From VXYL01 sp965116345 (GTDB taxonomy: Bacteria > Pseudomonadota > Gammaproteobacteria > Pseudomonadales > Azotimanducaceae), in assembly GCA_965116345.1 (NCBI GenBank), contig OZ220680.1, positions 3,410,001-3,474,000 of the forward strand: a DNA stretch of 64,000 nt, given 5' to 3'. The translations under genes and the position numbers were made by a program. Each line of letters opens with the position of its first letter. The first letter of the stretch is position 1. This document shows, in pieces, positions 51,716-60,445 of this stretch. The notes under the pieces are model-generated. The model had not been told where the DNA came from. It made no database searches and saw nothing but the letters and a program-made list of their open reading frames with translations.

Positions 51716-51918
51716 CGTCGTCTGCCCAGCTTCGTGCCGACGCCCTATCCGGCGAGCGGACCGGGGACTCGGGAGCGTCGATGATGCCCTGCCACGGCGC
51801 CGTCTCCAACGACTCGGCAAGTTCGTGCGGAAGAGAGAAGGTTGTGCGCATAACTAGCTGGCGTGCGGCCATGTATGTGTTGGGCGATGCTAACGCAACA
51901 CGGTGACAAGCCCCGCCG

Positions 51919-54900
51919 TTACGGTGCCGTACCCTCGAAGTAGGTCTCCGCGAGGGCGAGCGCGTCCCGGCCCACTTCGATGCCGATGACGCGTCCGGGA
52001 AGGTCGTCGGCGGGCGGGTGGATGCCGCCCCAGATGCGCGACAGGCTGGTCTGGTCCGAGGCGTCCTGGTAGGTGGCCCATTGCAGGGTCATGTCCACGG
52101 ACGGTCCTTCCTCGAACACCAGGAACTCGTTCGCATGGATCTCGAAGCCGCTCATGCCCCCCGGGAAGTACTCGTCTCCCGTCAGTGCGGTCAGCACCTC
52201 GGCGGCGGCGCGGGAGTAGGTCGAATGGCCCGAGACGTACCCGGCGAACGGCGGCGTGACGAAGGTCGGGCGCTGATACGGCCACCAGTTCTCGGCGAGG
52301 ATCCAGCCCACGCCGGCGACATCCGTCTCCGCGTCGTCGATGTGGTCCGGGCCGCGCCAGGCGAGGAGCTTGATCTTGCCGACATGCTCGTCGTTGTCCC
52401 CCGCCAACTCGTCGCCGGTCTCGACGAGTTCGACGTAGCCGTCCTCCAGCGGGATGCCGTCCACATGGTAGGACGCGCGCTCGGCATCGGAACTCTGGCC
52501 CCGGTCCGCCATGGCCCGGATGGCGGAAACGGGTCGAAGGTAGTCGTACCAGCCCTTGATGCCCCAGGCGGCGATGGCGGCATCGTGCATGGCGCCGCCG
52601 AGGACGAAGTACGCCTTAACGTCCCACTCCAGGTGACCAAGGGGCTCGCCCATGCCGCCGTACCGTCGTTCGATGAGGTCGTGTTCGTTGACCTCGTTCA
52701 AGATCGTGAACCAGTGGCCTGGCGGCGTTTCGGAGTCCGGCCCGTCGGCCCAGAACTCGGCCAGCACGCGGGTGTAGTCACCGCGCGGGACCACCTGGGA
52801 CGCGTAGGGTTCGCCGGTGACCGGGTTGGCGTCGTAGCCCGTGCCCGGGTCGCCGCCCTGGAGGGTGTCGTAGAAGTCCGGGTAGTCCTCGACGTTCTGC
52901 GGGTAGTCCTGGACGTTGCCGAGACTCGCCGGCGAGATGTCGATCGTCACGCCATCGTCCGGGTTGAGATGCGACGACCAGATGGCGACCAGGGCGAATC
53001 CCCACTTGTAGCTGTCGGCCAGCGTACCGTCGATGGTCGGCGGCATCCCGGGGTCGTGGTAGACCCAATAGGTGAAGCCGTCGCGGTCGTAGCGGACCTG
53101 ATCGGCTTCGGTCAGGGCGAACGGCACGACCTGGCCCCATTCGGGGCTTAGGAACTCGGGCTCGGATTGCGCCGGGTTGCCCGCCTGGTCGACGAAGGTC
53201 TCCAGCGCCAGCGGCTGCCAGCGGTTCAGGTCGACGATGTCCGGATTGCCGGGCATTCCCGGGCGCAGGGGAGGGTTCACCGGCTCATAGGCGGTGTTGA
53301 CGTAGTCGTTGGCCTCGTTGGCGCCGTCGGCGAGACCGAAGTCCAGGTAGCACTGCGCGATGTGGTTGCCGAGCGCTGCGGCGGATCCTTGCGTGTAGTC
53401 GGTGGAGTCGTCGCGGGGGTCGTGGCCCAGGGCGCCCATCAGGGCGTTGATGTCGCGCCGAATCCGGGCGACGCCGGGCGAGCGCCGGAAGCGCTGGAAG
53501 ATGAGGCGGTAGACCGCGTGGCTGATGGCCTCCTCGCGGGCGGCGTCGACGTCGTCCGGCTCGGGGAACGAATCCCGCATGCATTCGACCCCTGAACGGG
53601 TGCGCCCGAGCAGCCACGGGGCCGCGGTGTCGGAATAGGCGGCCCAGACGTCGTACATGGCCGCCGACGTGTGGAACAGGTTGCGGGCATGCACCGTAGG
53701 ACGTGCCCAGTCGTTGCGGATCGACTGCAGGAGGACCTCGTTCCAGCGCCGCGCCACGGACACGTCCTCACTCAAGGCGACACCGGGCAGGTAGTTGGCG
53801 ATGAGCACCACGCGATTGCCGGGCATGGTGAACGCCGTTTGGGCGGCGTACCTGTCCGCGAACGTGCCGCCGCCGTCGCTCGTCCAATGGCTGAAGTGGT
53901 AGTTCCGTACCGCCGGGTCCGCCTCGATCTCGATCTCGTCGCCCTCGGCGTAGGTGCCGTCGCCGCCGCCGCGGACGACGGTCAACCGCAGGGTGGCGTC
54001 CCGCTCCTGGGTCACGGTGAGCAGTTGGTCGGCCGCGACGGAGTCCAGCGTCGTGTTCGAGCCATCCGGCCAGCGGATCTCGACGTCGGCGACCCGTGCG
54101 GTGCCGAGGCCGAAGTGGACCTCGAGGGGGTTTTGGGAGGCGTAGTTGCTCCCGGCGCGCAGTTCCCTGACCTGCTCCTCGTCGGTGGTGGTGACCGTGA
54201 TCCTGGCACCGACGCCGGCGGTGTTGGTGTCCAGGGCATGGAGCTTGATGCCGAGGTAGTGGTTGTCGTTGTCGGTGTCGTTGCGGTAGTAGACCAGGTG
54301 GTCGTTGCTGTTGTTCACGATCACCAAATCGATGTCGCCGTCGCGTTCCGCATCGAAGCAGGCGAGCGCGCGGCCCTGGCTCTGGTTCACCAGGCCCACC
54401 TCCTCGGCACGCTCGTCGAAGATGCCGTTGCCCCGGGAGTGGAAGAAGCGCACCCGGTCTATGGCGAAGTCCTTGTCGAGTTCGTAGTGCCAGCCATTGA
54501 CGTGGAATATGTCGAGGTTGCCGTCGTTGTCCAGGTCCGCGAAGCAGCTGGCCCAACCCCAGCCGCCGTCGTCCACCTGGGCGATCTCGGTGACGTCGGT
54601 GAAGGTGCCGTCGCCGTCGTTGCGGTAGAGCCGGTTGCCGAAGTGCTCGCCGGCGACGTCCAGGGTGTAGATGGACGTGACGAACCAGTCCATGTCGCCG
54701 TCGTTGTCGTAGTCGCCGACGGCCGTGCCCATGCCCGCCTGGTCGGTGATCACGTCGGTGTCCGTGGTGGACGTGAAGGTCCCGTCGCCGTTGTTGACGA
54801 GAACCTCGGTGTGATTGAGATCCACCACCATCAGCAAATCGCCGTCGCCGTCGTTGTCGATGTCGCTCAAGGCGGGCGTGAAGGACCAGTCCTTGCCGCC

Positions 54901-55659
54901 CTTGACGATCGCTGCGGCGATGCCGGACTCGATGCTGGCACTGGTGAACGTGAAGTCGCCGTTGTTCCTCCACACCGTCTCGGTGTCTTCACCGGGGTGC
55001 CGATCGGCGCCCCAATGGGAGAGGAACAGGTCGAGATATCCGTCGCCATCGTAGTCGTAGAAGGCGGCGGAAACGGTATTCTCGGCGGTTATCGAGATTC
55101 CGGACTTCGCGGTCACGTCGACGAACACGCCCGAAGGATCCTCGGCGGCGTCCAGGCGGTTCTCGAACAGGTAGAAGGGGTCGCCGTCGCCGGCGCCGAC
55201 GAACAAGTCGAGGTCGCCGTCGCCGTCGACATCGCCGAAGGCGGGGCCGCTACCCCAGTGGTGGATGTCGAGACCGACGCTCTCGGCCACCTCCACGTAG
55301 GTGCCGTTTCCCCGGTTCTGGTAGAGATGATTGGGCTGCGTGCGTCCCCCCACGATGTACAGATCCACGTCGCCGTCGGCGTCGTAGTCCGCGGCCGCGA
55401 CGCCGTTGCTGAAGCGCTCGGGATCCTTGATGCTCAGGAATCGGGCGGTGAAATCCCGGTCGAAGCCGGCGTCGAGCACGCGGGTGAAACGGATGCCGGT
55501 TTCGGACGGTGGCTCGGGAGGTTCGGGAGGTTCGGGAGGCGGCGTCGGCGGCCCGCTACCGCCACCTCCTCCGCCACAGCCGCCGACGAAAGCCGCGGCG
55601 ATCAACAGTGTGCCGAAACCCGCCGCCCTCGAGGACCACAGGCTTCGCATGGGACCCAT
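51919..55659 (-). CDS. Lipoprotein with FG-GAP/ASPIC propeller and vanadium-haloperoxidase domain
   Basis: This protein has about 1246 residues. It has a signal with lipobox (AAFVGGC) and a Pro-rich linker, so it is anchored on the outside. Residues 60-490 hold several FG-GAP/VCBS Ca-binding repeats with DxDxDGDxDL cores, ending in an ASPIC/UnbV segment near 485-560. A short beta domain (YHFSHWTSDGGGTF) follows. From about 640 comes a PAP2/vanadium-haloperoxidase-like region with the signature K-x6-R-P in KGWYDYLRP, VSGH near 1145 and SRIWGGIH near 1214 with a nearby Asp. The full K-R-H-R-H set fits vanadate or phosphate binding. It lies 54 bp downstream of a TonB-dependent receptor. The start could also be 55650 or 55668. 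Confidence 0.88.
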   Translation of the reverse strand: MGPMRSLWSSRAAGFGTLLIAAAFVGGCGGGGGGSGPPTPPPEPPEPPEPPSETGIRFTRVLDAGFDRDFTARFLSIKDPERFSNGVAAADYDADGDVDLYIVGGRTQPNHLYQNRGNGTYVEVAESVGLDIHHWGSGPAFGDVDGDGDLDLFVGAGDGDPFYLFENRLDAAEDPSGVFVDVTAKSGISITAENTVSAAFYDYDGDGYLDLFLSHWGADRHPGEDTETVWRNNGDFTFTSASIESGIAAAIVKGGKDWSFTPALSDIDNDGDGDLLMVVDLNHTEVLVNNGDGTFTSTTDTDVITDQAGMGTAVGDYDNDGDMDWFVTSIYTLDVAGEHFGNRLYRNDGDGTFTDVTEIAQVDDGGWGWASCFADLDNDGNLDIFHVNGWHYELDKDFAIDRVRFFHSRGNGIFDERAEEVGLVNQSQGRALACFDAERDGDIDLVIVNNSNDHLVYYRNDTDNDNHYLGIKLHALDTNTAGVGARITVTTTDEEQVRELRAGSNYASQNPLEVHFGLGTARVADVEIRWPDGSNTTLDSVAADQLLTVTQERDATLRLTVVRGGGDGTYAEGDEIEIEADPAVRNYHFSHWTSDGGGTFADRYAAQTAFTMPGNRVVLIANYLPGVALSEDVSVARRWNEVLLQSIRNDWARPTVHARNLFHTSAAMYDVWAAYSDTAAPWLLGRTRSGVECMRDSFPEPDDVDAAREEAISHAVYRLIFQRFRRSPGVARIRRDINALMGALGHDPRDDSTDYTQGSAAALGNHIAQCYLDFGLADGANEANDYVNTAYEPVNPPLRPGMPGNPDIVDLNRWQPLALETFVDQAGNPAQSEPEFLSPEWGQVVPFALTEADQVRYDRDGFTYWVYHDPGMPPTIDGTLADSYKWGFALVAIWSSHLNPDDGVTIDISPASLGNVQDYPQNVEDYPDFYDTLQGGDPGTGYDANPVTGEPYASQVVPRGDYTRVLAEFWADGPDSETPPGHWFTILNEVNEHDLIERRYGGMGEPLGHLEWDVKAYFVLGGAMHDAAIAAWGIKGWYDYLRPVSAIRAMADRGQSSDAERASYHVDGIPLEDGYVELVETGDELAGDNDEHVGKIKLLAWRGPDHIDDAETDVAGVGWILAENWWPYQRPTFVTPPFAGYVSGHSTYSRAAAEVLTALTGDEYFPGGMSGFEIHANEFLVFEEGPSVDMTLQWATYQDASDQTSLSRIWGGIHPPADDLPGRVIGIEVGRDALALAETYFEGTAP

Positions 55660-55713
55660 CGGTCTCAATACGGCAAGTCCGTACGTCGTCCTGCGAGATG
55701 GGGGGTGGGATGG

Positions 55714-58425
55714 CTACAGCGGAGGCCGATAGCGGACCTGCACCCCCATCTGCCGTGGTTCCGTAAGCCAGCCCCAGTCGAAGGCGTACTCCTGGATGCC
55801 GATTTCGTCGACCAGGTTTTGGACGTAGCCCGTGACACTCCAGACCCCGTCCGCGGAGTCCCAGTTGACTCGCGCATCGATGCGGTCGTAGGCGTGGAGT
55901 TTCCGGTAGGCGAGGTTGCCGATGCTCGGGAACCGCGTGCCGGTGTAACTCCAGGTGGCCAGCCATTCCAGCGAACCCCGACCAGCATCGAGCGGCTGGC
56001 TGATGGCCAAGGTCATCGCACCCTTGTGGTGGGGCTGCTGGGGAAGTCGTTTGCCCGTGTTGTCGCGTGGATTGGTGAGTTCGGCCTCCATCTGCTCGCC
56101 GGTCTCGTCGTCGATCCAGCGGTGAATGAACGTGCCGAGCGTGCTCTCCTCGCGGTCGCCGTCGATGTAGGCAACATGCCGGCCGAGGGACGAGTCGAGG
56201 AAGTTGTAGTAGCCGGAGAAGCGCATGTTTTGGGTGACGTAGTAGGACCACTCCACTTCGGCACCCCAGATCTGCGTGCCGTCGACGTTGGCGGTGTATT
56301 CCAGGAACGGGCTTGATCGGTTGTTGCGATGCGCCTCGGAGATCAGCTGGCGACCGTTGAAGTGGAAGCCGTCGAAGTCCTGCAGGTACGCCCCCGTGGT
56401 GACGATCAGCCGGTCGTCGAGGAAACGCCCCTTGACGCCGACCTCGTAGTTGACCAGCTTCTCCTCCTCGAACGTCGCGGGAACGAGGTTGTTGGCGATG
56501 TCCTCGGCGCTGGTGCCACCCGAAATCTGGTTGAACCCGCCAGCCCGGAACCCGGTCGAAATCCGCCCGTAGTAGAGGCGGTTGTCGGCCGGCGTGTACT
56601 CGAGGCTGACGTGGCCGATGGTTCCACCCCACTCGTCGTTGCGATTCTGTAGTCCACCGAAGCGGGTAATCGGCACGCCGAGCACATTGGCGACGCCGAA
56701 GGTTCCGCTGACACCGCGCTGGTCCTTTCCGTCCTCGGTCAAGCGCAGACCTCCGGAGACGCGCCAACTGTCGGTCAACTCGAATTCGCCATTGGCGAAT
56801 ACGGCGCGGGTCTCGTAGCCCGCACCGCTGGCGGAACCTCCCTTCAGCAGGTGGTTGTCGCCGGGCTCGCACCCCAGGTACTGCTCCGGGCTGAAGCTCC
56901 GTCCTTCGATGATGTCGGTGCTCGGATCGTCGGGGCCGATCACGTAGCTCTGGTAGAACTCCTCGCAGGATGCGTAGTCCGGCGCGCCGTCGCCGTCCTG
57001 GTCGACGCGGGCCACGGCATCCTCGGCGCTCGTGAAGTTGAAGGGGTTGGCGTAGTCGCCGCCCTTTTGCCGCCAGTGGGCCTCGTTCTCGTAGCTGTAG
57101 GCACCGGCGACGAAGTTGAACGGACCATCGAAATTGGAGAACACCTGCACTTCGTGCGAACTCTCGTCGTTGTCCCAGAAGAACGCGGTTTCCGAGTCCT
57201 GGAAGCGGACGTCGCGTGCCTTGCACTCAGTCGCGCCCAGTTTGTCCACGCAATCCTGGGGAACGAACGGGTCTTCGGCGCTGGCGGCCCGGTCGGTATT
57301 GTCGCCGTCGCGGGATCCCAGCGTGCCGGTGACCGTGCTGCCGTAGGTGTAGCGCAGCGTCAGCAGACCCGGGTCGCCGCCGAACATGTCGCCAACGTCG
57401 AAGTCGGCGTTCAACGAGAAGCGGTCGGTCTTGTTGTCCTGAAAGCTCTGGCGATTGCTCAACACCCGGTTCTGCAAGTCGCCGCAGAGGCCGCCGGTAT
57501 CCCGGAACTGTTTTGGATTGCAGTTGGCGATGCCGGGCAGCGGCTTGTCGTAGAGATAGAGGTAGTTGGTGACGGGCCAGATACCACCGAGCAGGTAGAA
57601 CGGCGAGTCGCGGTCCACATCGACAAGGCGCACCGGCGCGCGACTGGTGCCACGGTCCCGCGTGTTCTGCACCCGCAGGTTGATGTCCATTCGATCCGTC
57701 CGGTAGCGCAGCTGCGGCGCGAGCGAGTATTGGTCGGGCGCCGCGTAGTTCTTGCCTGTGCCGGTGTTCTCCTGCCAGCCGTCCCCCTGGTAGTAGCCTC
57801 CGGTCAGCCGGAAACTGAGTCCGTCGATAAGCGGACCACCCCAGGCGACGTTGTAGCGCCGGGTCACCGTGTCGGTGAGTTCGGTAAGAACCTGCAGATC
57901 CCAGGTGTCGGTCGGCTTGCGGTTCACGTAGCTGATCGCCCCGGCGATGGAGTTGCGGCCGTTCAACGTGCCCTGGGGCCCGCGCGCGACTTCGACCCGC
58001 TCGACATCGAACAGGTTCGGCGCCAGGCCGTAGATGTCGTTCGTATAGACGCCATCGACGTAGAAGGCGACGGCGAGGTCCGCGTTGTACTGCACGGCCT
58101 TCTGTGTGCCGATGCCGCGGATGGAGATGCCGTTGCCTTCGGAGTCGTAGGCGAACTGCAGCCCAGGCACGAGCTGTTCCAGATCCTCGTCGCCGGTCAG
58201 TCCCAGCTCTTCGATCATCTGCTGGTTGAAGGCGGTCATGGTCACCGGAACCTTGAGGATGTCCTCCTCGCGTTTCTCGGCGGTGACGATGATGATCTCC
58301 GTCATTCTCTCGTCGGCGCCTTCCTCGGCGGCGGCGGGAACGGCTAGGAAAATCGCGCCGATGGCGGCCGGAATGGCACGGGTCCAGTGGCGGCAGGTAG
58401 GTGTCTCGCACCGTGGTCGCAGCAT
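55714..58425 (-). CDS. TonB-dependent receptor
   Basis: The 903-residue outer-membrane receptor has a signal peptide (AIGAIFLAVPAAAEE) and a TonB box-like segment EIIIVTAEKREEDILKVP. The plug domain has LVPGLQFAYDSEGNGISIRG and VYTNDIYGLAPNLFDVERVEVARGPQG, and a long beta barrel ends in a terminal aromatic-type strand (MGVQVRYRPPL). It belongs to the large group found beside uptake of hydrophobic compounds, siderophores or vitamin-like ligands; which one is not clear. An AAGGGG site precedes the ATG. The haloperoxidase-propeller lipoprotein follows in the same direction. Confidence 0.93.
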   Translation of the reverse strand: MLRPRCETPTCRHWTRAIPAAIGAIFLAVPAAAEEGADERMTEIIIVTAEKREEDILKVPVTMTAFNQQMIEELGLTGDEDLEQLVPGLQFAYDSEGNGISIRGIGTQKAVQYNADLAVAFYVDGVYTNDIYGLAPNLFDVERVEVARGPQGTLNGRNSIAGAISYVNRKPTDTWDLQVLTELTDTVTRRYNVAWGGPLIDGLSFRLTGGYYQGDGWQENTGTGKNYAAPDQYSLAPQLRYRTDRMDINLRVQNTRDRGTSRAPVRLVDVDRDSPFYLLGGIWPVTNYLYLYDKPLPGIANCNPKQFRDTGGLCGDLQNRVLSNRQSFQDNKTDRFSLNADFDVGDMFGGDPGLLTLRYTYGSTVTGTLGSRDGDNTDRAASAEDPFVPQDCVDKLGATECKARDVRFQDSETAFFWDNDESSHEVQVFSNFDGPFNFVAGAYSYENEAHWRQKGGDYANPFNFTSAEDAVARVDQDGDGAPDYASCEEFYQSYVIGPDDPSTDIIEGRSFSPEQYLGCEPGDNHLLKGGSASGAGYETRAVFANGEFELTDSWRVSGGLRLTEDGKDQRGVSGTFGVANVLGVPITRFGGLQNRNDEWGGTIGHVSLEYTPADNRLYYGRISTGFRAGGFNQISGGTSAEDIANNLVPATFEEEKLVNYEVGVKGRFLDDRLIVTTGAYLQDFDGFHFNGRQLISEAHRNNRSSPFLEYTANVDGTQIWGAEVEWSYYVTQNMRFSGYYNFLDSSLGRHVAYIDGDREESTLGTFIHRWIDDETGEQMEAELTNPRDNTGKRLPQQPHHKGAMTLAISQPLDAGRGSLEWLATWSYTGTRFPSIGNLAYRKLHAYDRIDARVNWDSADGVWSVTGYVQNLVDEIGIQEYAFDWGWLTEPRQMGVQVRYRPPL

Positions 58426-58507
58426 CGGTTACCCCTTCTTCTGCGGTTGAGTGTGCGACCGGATAGACTAGTCCTGTTGGGCGTATTTTTCAACTCGGAG
58501 GGGCCGC

Positions 58508-60445
58508 GTGCGGGACTCGGTGGAGCGGCCGTCAGACGTCCAGACCTTCGGGCCACTAGGCGTGGCGCGCGTCTTCGTCCGCACCTGGCCGTATCTGAAG
58601 CCCCAGTTTCTGCACATCCTGTGCTGGCTGGCACTGCAACTGACTCTCTACACGACCGTCGGATTCGCCACGCTCCTGATCGACGATCTGCTGAACAACA
58701 AGATCATGCTCGGCGATCCCCTGGAACCGGTCCAGGCGATGCTCCTGCAACTCGAGGCGAGCTATGCCGAGGGCGAGCGCCTCTCGGAAGAACAGCAGTT
58801 CGTGGTGCGCGACCGGTTCGTCCTCTACGTGGCCGTGGGTGCCTTCATCAGCACCGTGCTCATGCAGATCTGCGTCCTGCACTACTACTACACGTGGATC
58901 ATCCAGCGCATCAACCAGCGGTTGCGGGTGACCATGGTGGAGAAGGCGGAACACCTGTCGCTGCGCTACCACAGCCACGCCCGCACCGGGGATGCGATTT
59001 ACCGGGTCTACCAGGACAGCGCGACGATCACCGCGATCATCGACACGGCGATCCTGGACCCAATCAACATGATCTGGAAACTGAGCTTCGCCTTCTTCAT
59101 TCTGTGGCTGTTCAACCCGTTGCTGGGGCTCGTCTGCCTGCTGGCGACCGTGCCGATCGTCCTGGTGGTCGCCTGGTACACGCCGCGCCTGCAGCACTTC
59201 GCCCGCCTGGCCCGCGAATCGAACAGCAACCTGACGTCGCGCATCCAGGAGTCCTTCGCGGCCATTCGCGTGGTCAAGGCGAACCAGGCCGAATCCACCG
59301 TGATGCGCCGCTTCGACCACGACTCGAACCACGCCCTCGACGCCGCGCTGCGGGTCCGCATGGAGATGATCCTGTTGTGGATGATCGTGCTGGCGATGGC
59401 GGGAACCGCCATGTTCATCGCCGACTACCTGATGGCGGGGTGGACGGTGAACGAAGAGGCGACCTGGTTGGCCGGCGCCATCTCCCTGGTCGGCATGGCC
59501 ATCTGGAACCTGGGCGCCTTCCAGCAGGCGCGCGGTCGGGTCGGCGAGTACTTCGGCTGGGGCCAGGCGCTCATCAACAAGTGGAGCCTCATGCAGGACA
59601 TGGCGGTGGGGCTGCAACGGGCCTACCACCTGCTCGACGTCGAGCCGGAGGTGACGAGTCCACAAAGTCCCGTGCGGGTACCGGCACCCATCCGCGAAGT
59701 TGCCTACGACGACGTGCACTTCGCCTACGACGAGGAAGCGCCCGTGCTCACGGGGGTCGGCCTGACCGCCCGGGCCGGCACGGTCACCGCCATCGTCGGT
59801 GCCACGGGCTCGGGCAAGACGACGCTGATGTCGCTCCTGCTGCGCCTCTACGACCCCACGAGCGGCGTGGTGCGGATCAACGGTGTGGACATTCGGCGGA
59901 TGAGGATCGAGGATCTGCGCGGCAACTGTGCCATCGCCCTGCAGCAGAACGTCCTGTTCGCTGCGACGGTGGCGGACAACATCGGCTACGCGACTCGGCG
60001 CGCCGCGCGGGAGGACATCGAAGCGGCCGCCGCGGTCGCCTGCGCCGACAGGTTCATCGGCGAGATGGCGGCCGGTTACGACACGGAACTCGGCGAGCGG
60101 GGCGGCAAGCTGTCCACGGGCCAGCGGCAGCGCCTGTCCATTGCCCGGGCGATCGTCCGGGACACGCCGATCCTGATCCTCGACGAGCCCACGGCTTCGC
60201 TGGATGCGGAAACGGAACAGCGCCTTCTCGCGAACCTGTCGGTCTGGGGGCGCGAGCGGGTCGTCTTCCTGATCACGCACCGGCTTTCGACGATCCGCAA
60301 CGCCGACCAGATCGCGTTCCTGGACCACGGACGGATCGAGGAGATCGGTGATCACGACAGCCTCATGGCCATCCCCGACGGTCGCTACCGACGGTTTGTG
60401 ATCGCCGAGACGGAAGGTGTCCCCGCCGGCGGAGCACAGGCGTGA
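58508..60445 (+). CDS. ABC exporter subunit, fused membrane and ATPase domains
   Basis: The 645-residue half-transporter has six expected helices in the first 340 residues and a C-terminal ATPase with Walker A VGATGSGKTTLMS, signature LSTGQRQRLS, Walker B ILILDEPTASLD and the H-loop ITHRLSTI. The extended periplasmic loop about 60-110 lacks clear markers of lipid-A or peptide exporters. The start is a GTG at 58508 with GGAGGGG. Its stop overlaps the start of a second half-transporter by four bases, so the two would form a heterodimer. Substrate is unknown. Confidence 0.93.
   Translation: MRDSVERPSDVQTFGPLGVARVFVRTWPYLKPQFLHILCWLALQLTLYTTVGFATLLIDDLLNNKIMLGDPLEPVQAMLLQLEASYAEGERLSEEQQFVVRDRFVLYVAVGAFISTVLMQICVLHYYYTWIIQRINQRLRVTMVEKAEHLSLRYHSHARTGDAIYRVYQDSATITAIIDTAILDPINMIWKLSFAFFILWLFNPLLGLVCLLATVPIVLVVAWYTPRLQHFARLARESNSNLTSRIQESFAAIRVVKANQAESTVMRRFDHDSNHALDAALRVRMEMILLWMIVLAMAGTAMFIADYLMAGWTVNEEATWLAGAISLVGMAIWNLGAFQQARGRVGEYFGWGQALINKWSLMQDMAVGLQRAYHLLDVEPEVTSPQSPVRVPAPIREVAYDDVHFAYDEEAPVLTGVGLTARAGTVTAIVGATGSGKTTLMSLLLRLYDPTSGVVRINGVDIRRMRIEDLRGNCAIALQQNVLFAATVADNIGYATRRAAREDIEAAAAVACADRFIGEMAAGYDTELGERGGKLSTGQRQRLSIARAIVRDTPILILDEPTASLDAETEQRLLANLSVWGRERVVFLITHRLSTIRNADQIAFLDHGRIEEIGDHDSLMAIPDGRYRRFVIAETEGVPAGGAQA

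Noticed and set aside
53671..56316. Long plus-strand open frame of 881 codons
   Set aside because: It is the antisense of the haloperoxidase-propeller and TonB receptor genes, with low-complexity Val/Asp/Gly composition and no domain.
58387..60351. Plus-strand frame of 654 codons beside the ABC gene
   Set aside because: It is a shifted shadow of the ABC transporter with no Walker motif; the real frame starts at GTG 58508.
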